DNA of 64,000 nucleotides from Oceanococcus sp051252075 (GTDB lineage: Bacteria > Pseudomonadota > Gammaproteobacteria > Nevskiales > Oceanococcaceae), in the NCBI GenBank assembly GCA_051252075.1, contig JBPOFU010000003.1, positions 62,001 to 126,000 of the forward strand, given 5' to 3'. This document shows positions 15,502 through 24,867 of this stretch, piece by piece. Made by a program: the position numbers and the translations under genes. The stretch's first letter is position 1. Each line of letters opens with the position of its first letter. Under the pieces are notes generated by a model. That model had not been told where the DNA came from, did not search any database, and saw only the letters and a list, made by a program, of their open reading frames with translations.

Positions 15502-16365
15502 ATGACCCTGATAACGATTGTTATAGCGATGTTATTGGAGCGAGTGCTGAGTTACTCGCCACGTTGGCGTGCGCACAATCTAACCGGTGTTTGGATGGCT
15601 TGGGTTGACGTGCGTATGGTGCCGCGTATTTGGTCCTTAGCCATATATCTCCTAGTGCCGATAGCCCTAGTCGCAGCCCTGCAAGCTTTTTTCTTGCACC
15701 AGCCCGGTGGCGTGCTGTTGATGTTGCCACTGTCTTTGCTTGTGTTGCTGGGGTGCTTAGGACCGCGCGACCTTGCTATGGAGATTAAGCGCTATGAGAA
15801 AGCGCTAGAAGAAGGTCGCAGCGAAGTTGCCGAATCCATAAAAGCGGAATTGATTACTGGCCCGGGTCGCTCTGTGACCGCGAATGAGGGGCGCTCCATG
15901 GTCGCGGCTTGCTTTGTTCAGGGGCATGAACGGTGGCTTTCCATACTATTGTGGTTTTTTGTTTTGGGCTTGCCCGGTGCAGTGGCCTACCGTTTGCTGT
16001 CGGCCATAAGCTGCCATCTGCGCCATTCCGGCCGAGATGATGAACTGCAAAAACTGACTGAGACTCTGCACGGTGCCATGGCTTGGCCAAGCGCGCATAT
16101 TGCAGTCGTGCTCTACGCATTGGCCGGAAGTACCGACCATGCTTGGGAGCGCTGGCGTCAATGGCTGGTTGAGGGGAGTAGCCCCTGGGTGCGCAACGCA
16201 TGGCCATTGTTGGCCGATATAGGCATGGCCGCATTGGCTCAAGATGCGGAGCAGCCGACCCAAGCTGGGGAGTGCTTAGACCGTGCGATAAAGCTGCTTA
16301 ATCGCAGCATGATGATTTATTTGGCCGTCATCGCATTGCTCACCATCGGCGGTTGGATCGCTTAA
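15502..16365 (+). CDS. ampE: AmpE-like inner-membrane protein
   Basis: The protein of 287 residues has about four hydrophobic segments (approximately 1-12, 46-66, 70-88, 145-165 and a last one at 268-286) and the family block GRRSVTANEGRSM-like sequence, here GPGRSVTANEGRSMVAA. AmpE belongs to the CobD/CbiB-like superfamily and was named for its link to ampD in beta-lactamase regulation; its biochemical role is not settled. No ampD lies next to it here, so the name rests on similarity alone. The region between the membrane segments carries conserved WPSAHIAVVLYALAG. Confidence 0.78.
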   Translation: MTLITIVIAMLLERVLSYSPRWRAHNLTGVWMAWVDVRMVPRIWSLAIYLLVPIALVAALQAFFLHQPGGVLLMLPLSLLVLLGCLGPRDLAMEIKRYEKALEEGRSEVAESIKAELITGPGRSVTANEGRSMVAACFVQGHERWLSILLWFFVLGLPGAVAYRLLSAISCHLRHSGRDDELQKLTETLHGAMAWPSAHIAVVLYALAGSTDHAWERWRQWLVEGSSPWVRNAWPLLADIGMAALAQDAEQPTQAGECLDRAIKLLNRSMMIYLAVIALLTIGGWIA

Positions 16366-16383
16366 GCGGCAGTCACGCGGCGT

Positions 16384-16941
16384 TTAGCCTTGTGCTGGCG
16401 GCGGTGGTTTTACCCATTGCGTTTCGTCCCCTGCGTTGCGCGCCAGCAGGCGGCAAAAGACAAACAGCAGGTCCGACAATCGGTTGAGATACTGTGGCAG
16501 GCCAAGGCGTATGGCCTCATCAGCATGAGTGGCCCAGCAACTGCGCTCTGCTCGTCTGCAAACGGCCCTCGCCATATGCGCGGCTGATGCTGCCGCTCCA
16601 CCGCCCGGCAATACGAATTCTTTCAGCGGCGGTAAGCTGGCGTTAAATTCTTCGGTGTTAGCATCCAACTGCTCGATGTGGCTGGCTGTGATCAGCTCCA
16701 TCTCAGGCATGGCCAATTCACCGCCTAGGTTGAACAGTTCCTGTTGTATGCGCTCCAGTACGACATCCATATTTTTGGGGATGGGCTGGCTACGCAATGC
16801 GCCCACGCAGCAATTGAGCTCGTCCACATCCCCGATCGCGACAATGCGCGGATGGAATTTTGCTAATCGACGATTGTTGGCAATGCCTGTTTCGCCAGCA
16901 TCGCCGGTGCGTGTGGTCAATTTACTGAGTCGGTGGCCCAT
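16384..16941 (-). CDS. cob(I)alamin adenosyltransferase, PduO type
   Basis: ATP:cob(I)alamin adenosyltransferase makes adenosylcobalamin from reduced corrinoid and ATP. The N-terminal ATP-binding motif TTRTGDAGETGIANN, the block GDVDELNCCVGALRS, FVLPGGG, CRRAERSCW and the C-terminal YLNRLSDLLFV are all typical of the PduO/MMAB type. ATG at 16941 gives the usual N-terminus; an in-frame ATG ten codons upstream exists but adds an atypical extension. It is convergent with the AmpE-like gene and apparently monocistronic, and its presence implies a coenzyme-B12-dependent enzyme elsewhere in the genome. Confidence 0.93.
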   Translation of the reverse strand: MGHRLSKLTTRTGDAGETGIANNRRLAKFHPRIVAIGDVDELNCCVGALRSQPIPKNMDVVLERIQQELFNLGGELAMPEMELITASHIEQLDANTEEFNASLPPLKEFVLPGGGAAASAAHMARAVCRRAERSCWATHADEAIRLGLPQYLNRLSDLLFVFCRLLARNAGDETQWVKPPPPAQG

Positions 16942-17130
16942 GGTGCTCAACTGCGATAATGAAGTGCACATGGTAACGGTTGTTTATCTGACTCAGTCCA
17001 GCGCTATGGGAACTGAAAGTCTCTTTTGATCGTGTTGCTGGAGACTTCAGCTCGTCTCAGTAATGACGATATACTGATCGGTTACCGCCTAATGAACACA
17101 GGGGTGGGCAAATTTCACGGAGACATTACG

Positions 17131-20100
17131 TTGAATAATCTAGCAAGATCGCGTCGCATCGCGGTTGTATCACTGTCGCTGCTAGCCGCTGGCACGGCTT
17201 ATTTTTTCAGCCAAAGCGAATTGGCGGCTCAAACCCAAGTCGCGCAAGCCTTGGATTGTCCTGCGGGCTATCATGCTACGGACCCCGTGGCCTATGCGCG
17301 GGAATTCAATCCTCTCATCAACGAAGCGCAAATTGCCCGCATTCGTGAGCAATACGGTGAGCAAGCGTGCGCTTACAACCGTCTGCCCGAATCTATGGCT
17401 GAGATTGGTCAGTGGGGGCAGTTCACAGATGATGCTGCATCGGCACCGTCAGGGCTGATTCCACAAGGTGCGATGCGTGCTGCGGTTGAGCACAAGTCGG
17501 CGATGAAGTCATTGCAAGCCAAAGTTGCCAACGCCGACGGCGTTTGGGAAAACTACGGTAAGGGCCCGCAAATCAGTCTGCAGGAATACGTTGATGGCGC
17601 GCGAGACGGCATACCGTCAGTTGCTGGCCGTGTCGATGATTTTGCTTATGACGATGCCAACAAACGTTTATTTGCCGCGGTTGGTACCGGTGGCATTTGG
17701 ATGAGCGAGGCGGTCGATGGCGATGTCGGCACTCTGGCCGACATGTGGATCGATATCGGCAAAAACATGCCGACCACGATTGCGTCTGCGGTTGAATGGA
17801 CGCCGGCTGAAGGCGGTCGTCTGCTGGTGCTGACCGGTGAGCACGTACAAGGTGGTAATACTTATGTGGGCTTAGGCGCATTTTGGTCAGATAATTTTGG
17901 CGCCACTTGGCATCAAGCAGAGGGTGTGCCTGATGCTGCCGGTGCCGCGCGATTGGCTGTGGATCAAGCCAACCCCAGTATTGTTTATGCAGCGACTCAC
18001 AAAGGCTTATTCCGCTCGGTGGATGCCGGCGCAAGCTATGTCAATGTGGGGCTGCCAGTATCCGACGATTGTGCCGGGGTGGTTGATTATTCCGGTGCTT
18101 GTCAGTTGGCCAACGTAGTCACCGACGTGGTTGTGAAGGAGCCGGGTGGTGTATTCCTCGTGGGTCTGGATGCTGTCGAATGCGATCCGAAAGGCTGTGC
18201 CGTTTTGGCCGCGGTGGGTTATCGCGCCGGTAATGCGCCGTATGCCGATGGTGCTGTGCAAGCGCCTGGCAATGGTCTATACCGCTCCGAAACGGGTGAG
18301 CCAGGAACATTTGCGCGGGTTGATTCTCCGGCGCCCGGTCTTGCGGGCTTGTCGCCCTACGGCTTTCCGCCGCAAGAGCGTATTGGTCGTATTGAATTGG
18401 GTGCTGCTATTGGGCCCGAGCAAGATCACAATATCGTTTATGCCATCGTGCAGGATGCGGTATTGCTGAATGGCGGTATTCCCGTGTTGGATATGCCGCT
18501 GGATGTTGAAAGTCCCCAGCTGCCACTGGAATGTGCTCAGTTTCCCGATGGCGATCCACGTTTCGTGTGTGAAACCTTGGCTGGCGGATTTAGCCCAACG
18601 GTTATTAATGGCATCTACGTCTCCATGGACTTTGGAGATACTTGGATACGGTTGGCTGACGATATCAACCTGACTTACACCTCAGCCGCCAGCGGTTCTA
18701 CTTTGGCAGCCGTTGTGCCTTTGGGTATTGGCCCGGGCATTCAGGCTTGGTACGACTTGTGGATACAGCCAGATCCAACTTTGGCAGATCCCTTGCTCAA
18801 TGCGCCAACTCGCTTGGCTTTCGGCATGGAAGAAATCTGGAAGAACACCTTGTCCGGCTTACCGCCAGCTCCGGTAATTGACCAAGCGATCAACAGCGCT
18901 GCTGACGAAACCGGTGTGAACGATGCTTTGGAGCAGTTCACTCAATTGCTGCTGCCTATGGTGGGTGTGGTTGAACAACTTCCCGCTTTCGATTACGAAG
19001 TGTTTGGTACTTACTTTGCCGGTGAAACTTGCTTGTTCCTCATCGGTAATATCGGGCCAGCGACACCGATTTGCCCGACTTATGACGGCATAGTGAATGG
19101 CACGACAACTCATCCGGACCAGCATGACGGGATTTTCATTGCTGACCCAGAGCGTGGTGGGGTTTGGTTGATTGCAGGTAACGACGGTGGTGTCTACAAG
19201 CAGTATTCCTCCAATCCCATTACCGATGATTTTGATAACACCAAGTGGGGCGACGGCGCCAATCAAGGCTTCTATACCTTGATGAACTACGGTATTAGCG
19301 TGTCCGGTGATGGCACGGTGTATTACGGCTTGCAAGATAATGCCTCCGGCAAGATTGAGCCTCAGAGCCGCCGCCAGGTTCGTACCTATGTTGGTGATGG
19401 CGTGTGGACCGCAGTCGATCCGAATAACTCGGCTGTGGCCTATGTGCAAACGCCTGGTTTGAGCATCAACCGCACAACCAATGGTGGTCGTTCGCATAGC
19501 AATATCGCGCCCGATGCTGAAATCGGAACCGGGCATTTCCTAGGCCCATTCATGATGGATCCGCAAAATGCCGATCACTTGGTGGCTGTTGGCACCAAGG
19601 TGGCAGAAAGCCTGGATGCGTCTACCGGCGCCGGCTGGGTGGAAGTGTTTGATTTGGGTGTGGATGAAGCCAGCGGTGCTGCGCACCAAGCACGTCATCG
19701 CCCATTGGATGTTGAGGGTGCCAATGTTTATACAGGTTGGTGTGGACCTTGCAGCATTCTCGACGGCAGCGCGCAGTTCCAACGTGGTTTGGCCACCAAC
19801 GTGGGCGGCGATGCGGCACCACGCTTGGGCACTTCTCAAGGTTGGCATCAGGCTTCCGTCAATGGCCTGCCAAACCGCTTCATCTATGGCGTGGAAATGG
19901 ACAGCAACAATCCAGAAACAGTCTTTGTCACCCTAGGCGGTTATTCAACCGCACGCTGGTTGCAGCCTGGCGGTTATCTGGATGAAAACGCGGACATCGG
20001 TGCAGGCCATGTTTTCCGTTCTGATGATGCCGGTGAAAACTTTGTTGATATTTCAGGTAATTTGCCCGATACCAACGTCACCGCCATCGTGAAGCGAGGC

Positions 20101-20415
20101 GAGCAACTGGTCGTGGCAACCGATATTGGCGTGTTCATTTCCAGTGATTTGAACGGCAGTGAATGGGCGCCATTGGGTGATCTGGAAAATGTTCCAGTTA
20201 ACCAATTGGTGATTCAGCCTGGCGACGATACCAAGCTGTTTGCAGGCACTTTCGGCCGTGGTGTGAAACTGTATCAATTCGCCCAAGAACTACCAGAATC
20301 GGCACGTGATACTGAAGAGCGCGGTGGTGATTTAGCGCCGCGTGGCGGTGCGCTGGGTGGTGGGCTGCTATTTTTGGCATTCTTTGGATTGCTTGGCCGT
20401 CGTCGTCGAATATAG
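17131..20415 (+). CDS. large exported BNR/propeller-like protein with GlyGly-CTERM-like tail
   Basis: The protein has about 1094 residues. A TTG start is chosen because GGAG (17119-17122) lies eight bases upstream and the frame then begins with a classical signal peptide (LARSRR followed by a hydrophobic stretch to about residue 30). The frame is open further up to 17026, but those starts lack a ribosome-binding site. The body contains BNR/sortilin-like blades: GLFRSVDAGASY, GIYVSMDFGDTW, HVFRSDDAGENF, GVFISSDLNGSEW and LFAGTFGRGVKLY. The C-terminus is Gly-rich, then hydrophobic, then RRRRI, as in GlyGly-CTERM proteins that are cleaved by rhombosortase and sent through type II secretion. Function and substrate are unknown; a large surface hydrolase or binding protein is likely. 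Confidence 0.85.
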   Translation: MNNLARSRRIAVVSLSLLAAGTAYFFSQSELAAQTQVAQALDCPAGYHATDPVAYAREFNPLINEAQIARIREQYGEQACAYNRLPESMAEIGQWGQFTDDAASAPSGLIPQGAMRAAVEHKSAMKSLQAKVANADGVWENYGKGPQISLQEYVDGARDGIPSVAGRVDDFAYDDANKRLFAAVGTGGIWMSEAVDGDVGTLADMWIDIGKNMPTTIASAVEWTPAEGGRLLVLTGEHVQGGNTYVGLGAFWSDNFGATWHQAEGVPDAAGAARLAVDQANPSIVYAATHKGLFRSVDAGASYVNVGLPVSDDCAGVVDYSGACQLANVVTDVVVKEPGGVFLVGLDAVECDPKGCAVLAAVGYRAGNAPYADGAVQAPGNGLYRSETGEPGTFARVDSPAPGLAGLSPYGFPPQERIGRIELGAAIGPEQDHNIVYAIVQDAVLLNGGIPVLDMPLDVESPQLPLECAQFPDGDPRFVCETLAGGFSPTVINGIYVSMDFGDTWIRLADDINLTYTSAASGSTLAAVVPLGIGPGIQAWYDLWIQPDPTLADPLLNAPTRLAFGMEEIWKNTLSGLPPAPVIDQAINSAADETGVNDALEQFTQLLLPMVGVVEQLPAFDYEVFGTYFAGETCLFLIGNIGPATPICPTYDGIVNGTTTHPDQHDGIFIADPERGGVWLIAGNDGGVYKQYSSNPITDDFDNTKWGDGANQGFYTLMNYGISVSGDGTVYYGLQDNASGKIEPQSRRQVRTYVGDGVWTAVDPNNSAVAYVQTPGLSINRTTNGGRSHSNIAPDAEIGTGHFLGPFMMDPQNADHLVAVGTKVAESLDASTGAGWVEVFDLGVDEASGAAHQARHRPLDVEGANVYTGWCGPCSILDGSAQFQRGLATNVGGDAAPRLGTSQGWHQASVNGLPNRFIYGVEMDSNNPETVFVTLGGYSTARWLQPGGYLDENADIGAGHVFRSDDAGENFVDISGNLPDTNVTAIVKRGEQLVVATDIGVFISSDLNGSEWAPLGDLENVPVNQLVIQPGDDTKLFAGTFGRGVKLYQFAQELPESARDTEERGGDLAPRGGALGGGLLFLAFFGLLGRRRRI

Positions 20416-20435
20416 TTTCGAAATAGCCTGAAGAG

Positions 20436-20469
20436 GCCCGGTAAAACTTCGGTTTTATCGGGCTTTTTT
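20436..20469 (+). terminator. rho-independent terminator
   Basis: A 12-bp stem (GCCCGGTAAAAC / GTTTTATCGGGC) is closed by the stable TTCG tetraloop and followed by six T residues, immediately after the large exported protein gene. This is a textbook intrinsic terminator and separates that gene from mltD. Confidence 0.95.
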
Positions 20470-20483
20470 GTTACATTGGAAGC

Positions 20484-22184
20484 ATGATTTCAGCAGTAAA
20501 AAATATAGTAATGCACTTGTGGCGTCTATTCTTCATCGTACTGAGTGTGGTCTTGTTTTCGCAGCAGGCCGCGGCTCAGGCTGGGGACATTTTTCCGCGT
20601 CCAGCGGAATTGGAAGATAATGTCCGATTTTGGCGCAGTGTTTTCGCTGAATACTCACAAAATCAAGTGCTTATCCATGATCGAGAAAATGTCACCATCA
20701 TTTACAAGGTGCTGGATTTTTCCGATGTGGCACCGTTGCTGAGCAAAGATGAATTGCGTTTACATATACGCAAAGTGGAAAGCGCAGAAAAAGAAACGCT
20801 AAGCAACATCATGCTCAAGCTGGCCGATGCGCCAGAAACGATGGGGCTGGGGCAGGATGCAGCGCGCATACGCGCCAAATTGATTGCACGTGGCCTATTT
20901 GATGCCGACAACTTACGCTCGATTGCGCAAGACTTGCGTGGCCAATCGGGGCTGCAAGAGAAAACCCGTGATGCGATAATGCGCTCGGGCCGGTATTTGC
21001 CCTACATGGAAAAAGTTTTTGCAGAAGCAGGCTTGCCGGTGTTATTGACACGTCTGCCTTTGGTCGAATCCAGCTTTAACAATGCGGCATACTCCAAAAC
21101 TGGGGCTGCCGGTATGTGGCAGTTCATGCCCGGCACCGCGCGTGTTTACATGAGCTACGACGAAGTCGGCGACCAGCGTCGCGACCCGTGGTTTTCTAGC
21201 CAGGCCGCCGCCAAGCATCTCAGCGACGATTACGCCCTGCTGCAGGATTGGCCTTTGGCTGTCACCGCGTATAACTTTGGGCGTTACGGAATTGCGCGTG
21301 GCTTAGAAGAGTCGGGTAGCACCAGCTTGGTGGAGTTAATCGAGAAATACGATTACCCGCGCTGGGGCTTTGCGGCGAAAAACTTCTATGCTGAATTTCT
21401 TGCCGCGGTGGATGTCGAGCGTGATGCATTGAAATACTTCGGCCCATTGCGTCGCGATGCGCCGGATGATTTCGAGGAAATCGAAACCGAGCACTATGTG
21501 CGCTACGACACCTTACGGCGTATCTCGCAAGAGCAACCGGAGCGCTTTCATGAGCTTAACCCCAGTTTTTCTGTGGCGGTGCAGCGCGGGGATTTGTTGG
21601 TGCCGCCGCGTAAGCGCATCCGAATTCCTGTTGGCAAAGCACCTAAGTTTCGCCACGCTTACGCCAGCTTGGATACTGCTGAGCTGTATAGCCGGCAAAA
21701 GAGCTTTTTCCGCGAACATCGTGTGCGAGCAGGCCAGAATTTAGGTGCAATTGCGCAGCGTTATGGGACGACTGTGTCAGCCATTCGCAGCGCGAATGGC
21801 CTGCGTAGCAGTCACTTTATTCGTATCGGCCAAGTTTTGAAAATTCCACCGCGGGGTGGCAATAAAGCCAGTCGCACCAGTATCTATACCGTGCGCTCGG
21901 GGGACACGCTGAGCTCGATAGCGCGACGTTTTGGCACCTCTGTGGGGCGCATTCAGACCGCCAATGGTATTAGCAATCCCCAGCATCTCCGGGTTGGTGT
22001 TCGATTGAAGGTTCCATCAAACAAGCTTTCTAGTTATGCCTGGCACACCATCCGCTCAGGGCAAACGGTGGAGTCGATTGCTCGCAAATACGGTGTTTCC
22101 GTGCAATCCATCGCGTCAGCCAATGACTTGAGCAACATCAATCGCATCCGCGTTGGGCAAAAGTTGAAGGTGCCGGGGGGGTAA
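20484..22184 (+). CDS. mltD: MltD-like membrane-bound lytic transglycosylase with LysM repeats
   Basis: This enzyme cleaves the glycan strands of peptidoglycan to form 1,6-anhydro ends. The protein of 566 residues has a signal peptide with likely cleavage after AAA (about residue 31). The SLT domain includes the catalytic Glu195 in PLVESSFNN, then GAAGMWQFMPGTAR and AVTAYNFG. Three LysM repeats that bind peptidoglycan follow at about 413-458, 468-511 and 520-565. No lipobox Cys is visible, unlike E. coli MltD, so it is probably periplasmic or loosely membrane-bound. It begins only 14 bases behind the terminator of the previous gene, so its promoter must lie within that gene or the hairpin region. 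Confidence 0.92.
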   Translation: MISAVKNIVMHLWRLFFIVLSVVLFSQQAAAQAGDIFPRPAELEDNVRFWRSVFAEYSQNQVLIHDRENVTIIYKVLDFSDVAPLLSKDELRLHIRKVESAEKETLSNIMLKLADAPETMGLGQDAARIRAKLIARGLFDADNLRSIAQDLRGQSGLQEKTRDAIMRSGRYLPYMEKVFAEAGLPVLLTRLPLVESSFNNAAYSKTGAAGMWQFMPGTARVYMSYDEVGDQRRDPWFSSQAAAKHLSDDYALLQDWPLAVTAYNFGRYGIARGLEESGSTSLVELIEKYDYPRWGFAAKNFYAEFLAAVDVERDALKYFGPLRRDAPDDFEEIETEHYVRYDTLRRISQEQPERFHELNPSFSVAVQRGDLLVPPRKRIRIPVGKAPKFRHAYASLDTAELYSRQKSFFREHRVRAGQNLGAIAQRYGTTVSAIRSANGLRSSHFIRIGQVLKIPPRGGNKASRTSIYTVRSGDTLSSIARRFGTSVGRIQTANGISNPQHLRVGVRLKVPSNKLSSYAWHTIRSGQTVESIARKYGVSVQSIASANDLSNINRIRVGQKLKVPGG

Positions 22185-22249
22185 TTCGCCCACAAAAGGC
22201 TTTGCGACCCTCGCGCTTCGTGCTAGCTTGATGCGCTGCAACATTAATA

Positions 22250-23752
22250 ATGATTGGTATGCGCAAAGACAAACAATTACAGCGCGATTTGGACAATGCT
22301 CTGGATTATCGCAGCTGGCGTGCGGCAGCTTTAGAACTGGATGAATTGGAAGGCAAGGCCGATTGGCGTGCTACCGATGAAACTCGCGATTATGATTTCC
22401 GACTGATACGGGCGCGACTGAATGAATTGCGCCTATTGCGCGAAGAGCAACGCGTGGCTGAGCTCGTGCACGCGCTGCACGAAGGCCTGCATGGCAACCT
22501 CGGTGGTATCGCCAGCCCTACGCTCTACACCCACTGCCGAGTTGGCACCAAGTTATTGATTGAGGAATACCTGCACGAAGTCGCTATTTGCCTCAATTAC
22601 CTGTGCGATAACGATTTCGACGAATTTCCCATAGAGGAAAAAATTCGCTTTTTTAAGCGGACCGGTTCGAGTTTTGGCCGATCTGCATTGATGTTATCCG
22701 GCGGCGCGACCTTGGGTATGTTTCATATCGGAGTGATCAAGGCGCTGTTCTCAGAAGGGGTGCTGCCTCGAGTATTGTCGGGTTCCAGTGCGGGCTCCAT
22801 CATTGCCGGTGCTGTGGGAACACGCACGGATGAAGAGCTCAAGGATGTGTTTAATCCTGGCGGCCTATATCTGGATGCATTTCGGGTTTTCGGTTTGCGC
22901 AATGCAATGCGTAACCGGTCCTTGATGGATCAAGGGCAGCTGTGGAAGTGTTTGCAAGAAAACATGGGCGATTACACGTTTGAAGAGGCGTTTGAACGTA
23001 CCCGCCGCATTGTAGGCATCACAGTTTCTCCAATTGAGCCGCATCAGCAAGGCCGTTTGCTGAATTATTTGACCGCGCCCAATGTCACCGTTAGCCGTGC
23101 GTCTTTAGCGTCCTGTGCTATTCCTGGCGTGTTTCCGCCGGTGATGCTGCAAGCGAAAAGCTTCAAAGGCGAGCTGGTGGGCTATATGCCTAGCAAACGC
23201 TGGCAGGACGGGACTTTGCGCAGCGATTTACCGATGTTGCGCATTGCGCGGCTGCACAATGTGAATCATTACATTGTCAGCCAAACCAATCCGCATGTTG
23301 TCCCATTTTTGAAAGATGACCGGGCGCGCAATACCAGTGGCATGGTCTCATTGGTGGGCGAACTCGCGCGTAGCAGTTACGGCGTTTACAGTAAACACAT
23401 CGTAGAGACTGCTCGGCACCGTATGAACCCTGAGGGTTGGTGGCGCGTCGCAGAAAAGTTAATGGCTTTAACTAATCAACGTTTCTCAGGGGATGTCAAT
23501 ATCTTCCCCTCGCAGACGCCTAAGAAAGTGCTGCGCATGTTGACCAGTCCGACTGAGGAAGATATGCGCCACTTCATCCATTCCGGCGAAAAGCGCACTT
23601 GGCCACAAGTCGAGCGGATCAGAAATTCGACAGTGATTTCTCGCACCTTTGAAGATTGTCTGCAACGCATGAAGGATCGTGGGGAAACTCAGCGCAAGCA
23701 AGCAAATAATGAGCGTGTGGTACGTTTGCCCACCGCCCATAAACGAGCTTAA
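22250..23752 (+). CDS. patatin-like phospholipase/lipase with DUF3336 domain
   Basis: The protein of 500 residues has an N-terminal DUF3336 region (about 1-140) and a patatin domain. The oxyanion motif GGATLG is at 151-156, the nucleophile Ser180 lies in GSSAG, and the catalytic Asp lies in WQDGTLRSDLP, completing the Ser-Asp dyad. This arrangement is shared with eukaryotic triacylglycerol lipases of the TGL3/SDP1 type and with proteins of lipid-storing marine Gammaproteobacteria, so a role in neutral lipid or phospholipid turnover is likely. ATG at 22250 or 22259 could be the start; neither has a strong ribosome-binding site. It precedes the DUF6524-like gene by two bases. Confidence 0.9.
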   Translation: MIGMRKDKQLQRDLDNALDYRSWRAAALELDELEGKADWRATDETRDYDFRLIRARLNELRLLREEQRVAELVHALHEGLHGNLGGIASPTLYTHCRVGTKLLIEEYLHEVAICLNYLCDNDFDEFPIEEKIRFFKRTGSSFGRSALMLSGGATLGMFHIGVIKALFSEGVLPRVLSGSSAGSIIAGAVGTRTDEELKDVFNPGGLYLDAFRVFGLRNAMRNRSLMDQGQLWKCLQENMGDYTFEEAFERTRRIVGITVSPIEPHQQGRLLNYLTAPNVTVSRASLASCAIPGVFPPVMLQAKSFKGELVGYMPSKRWQDGTLRSDLPMLRIARLHNVNHYIVSQTNPHVVPFLKDDRARNTSGMVSLVGELARSSYGVYSKHIVETARHRMNPEGWWRVAEKLMALTNQRFSGDVNIFPSQTPKKVLRMLTSPTEEDMRHFIHSGEKRTWPQVERIRNSTVISRTFEDCLQRMKDRGETQRKQANNERVVRLPTAHKRA

Positions 23753-23754
23753 AA

Positions 23755-24174
23755 ATGGCCACAAGGTCTTTTGGTTGGAGTGGCTTCGGCCTGCGTTTCT
23801 TATTTGCTGCGGTTTTGGTCTTGGCGACCTATAACCCAGAGCATTGGTCATACATACATTGGGCGCTACTGGATATATCCAGTTTTACGCCCTTTAAGGC
23901 ATTGTTGGGGATGGTACTGCTGGTTGGCTGGGTGGTTTACTTGCGCGCCACTCTGCGTTCATTGGGGCCGATTGGCCTGGGCTTGGCGGTAGCGGTTTTT
24001 GCCTGCTTTGCTTGGTTGTTGATCGACATGAATTGGATCAATGCCCAGTCTGTGCGCGCGGTCAGTTATTTGGTGATGTTCATTGTTGCCTCGGTGATGG
24101 CGATTGGTATCAGTTGGTCGCATGTGCGCCGCCGTATTACTGGGCAGGTGGATGCGGATGATGTGGATGCATAG
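23755..24174 (+). CDS. small inner-membrane protein, DUF6524-like
   Basis: The protein of 139 residues has four hydrophobic segments (about 10-25, 47-64, 74-92, 104-122) and a short polar acidic C-terminus ending DADDVDA. The N-terminal pattern RFLFAAVLVLATYNPEHWSYIHW resembles the small integral membrane family I remember as DUF6524; this name is from memory. Function is unknown. It starts two bases after the lipase gene stop, which indicates co-transcription, and is followed after 12 bases by rsmG. Confidence 0.75.
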   Translation: MATRSFGWSGFGLRFLFAAVLVLATYNPEHWSYIHWALLDISSFTPFKALLGMVLLVGWVVYLRATLRSLGPIGLGLAVAVFACFAWLLIDMNWINAQSVRAVSYLVMFIVASVMAIGISWSHVRRRITGQVDADDVDA

Positions 24175-24186
24175 CTACAAAATCCT

Positions 24187-24828
24187 ATGAGTGTGATGCG
24201 GTCTCAGCGGGATTTACTCTGTCGCGGCCTGAATGAAATGGGCCAGACTCTTGATGAGGCGGCTATTGAACGCCTTTTGCAATTTTCTGACGAGATGTTG
24301 GCTTGGAATAAGCGCATTAATCTCACTGCGATAACTGATCCTCAACAAGTCGTCATACAACATTTGCTGGACAGTCTCAGCGTGCTGCCCTTTATTAATT
24401 GCACGCATGTGTTGGATGTAGGAAGTGGTGGCGGCTTGCCTGGCATCGTGCTGAGCATCGCCCGGCCTGAATTGTATGTGACCAGTGTAGATAGCCGGAA
24501 TAAGAAAGTCGCTTTTCAGCGACATGCGGCGCGGGCGTTGGGTTTGCAGCACTTTCAAGCTATAGCGCAGCGTGTCGAAGGCTTGCGTCCAGAGCAGCCA
24601 TTCCAACAAATTATTAGTCGCGCTTTTGCCTCTTTGTCAGATTTTGTGCAAACCTCCGGAGGGCACCTGGCTGCTGGCGGCCAATTGCTTGCGATGAAAG
24701 GAAAGTTGCCCCTTGCGGAGCAATCCGATATGCCCTCAGACTGGCAGGTGGTTAAAATGGCGCGTTTACTCGTGCCTGGAATGCAGGCTGAGCGTCATTT
24801 GGCTGTGCTGGAAAAGCGCGGCGATTAG
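24187..24828 (+). CDS. rsmG: 16S rRNA (guanine527-N7)-methyltransferase RsmG
   Basis: RsmG (GidB) methylates G527 of 16S rRNA; its loss causes low-level streptomycin resistance. The SAM-binding motif VLDVGSGGGLPGIVL is at about 77-91, preceded by LTAITDPQQVVIQHLLDSL, a family signature, and followed by SVDSRNKKVAF. At 213 residues it has the usual length. In most Gammaproteobacteria rsmG follows mnmG; here it follows a lipase and a small membrane protein, while the usual downstream partners parA and parB are retained. Confidence 0.96.
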   Translation: MSVMRSQRDLLCRGLNEMGQTLDEAAIERLLQFSDEMLAWNKRINLTAITDPQQVVIQHLLDSLSVLPFINCTHVLDVGSGGGLPGIVLSIARPELYVTSVDSRNKKVAFQRHAARALGLQHFQAIAQRVEGLRPEQPFQQIISRAFASLSDFVQTSGGHLAAGGQLLAMKGKLPLAEQSDMPSDWQVVKMARLLVPGMQAERHLAVLEKRGD

Positions 24829-24867
24829 TTTTCTTGGCTCTAGGGTCAGATGAACAGGATATAAAAA

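Noticed and set aside
17573..19536. Long open frames on the minus strand opposite the large exported protein gene
   Set aside because: They are shadows of a repetitive, GC-biased gene; their translations are low-complexity, lack start signals and have no recognisable domains.
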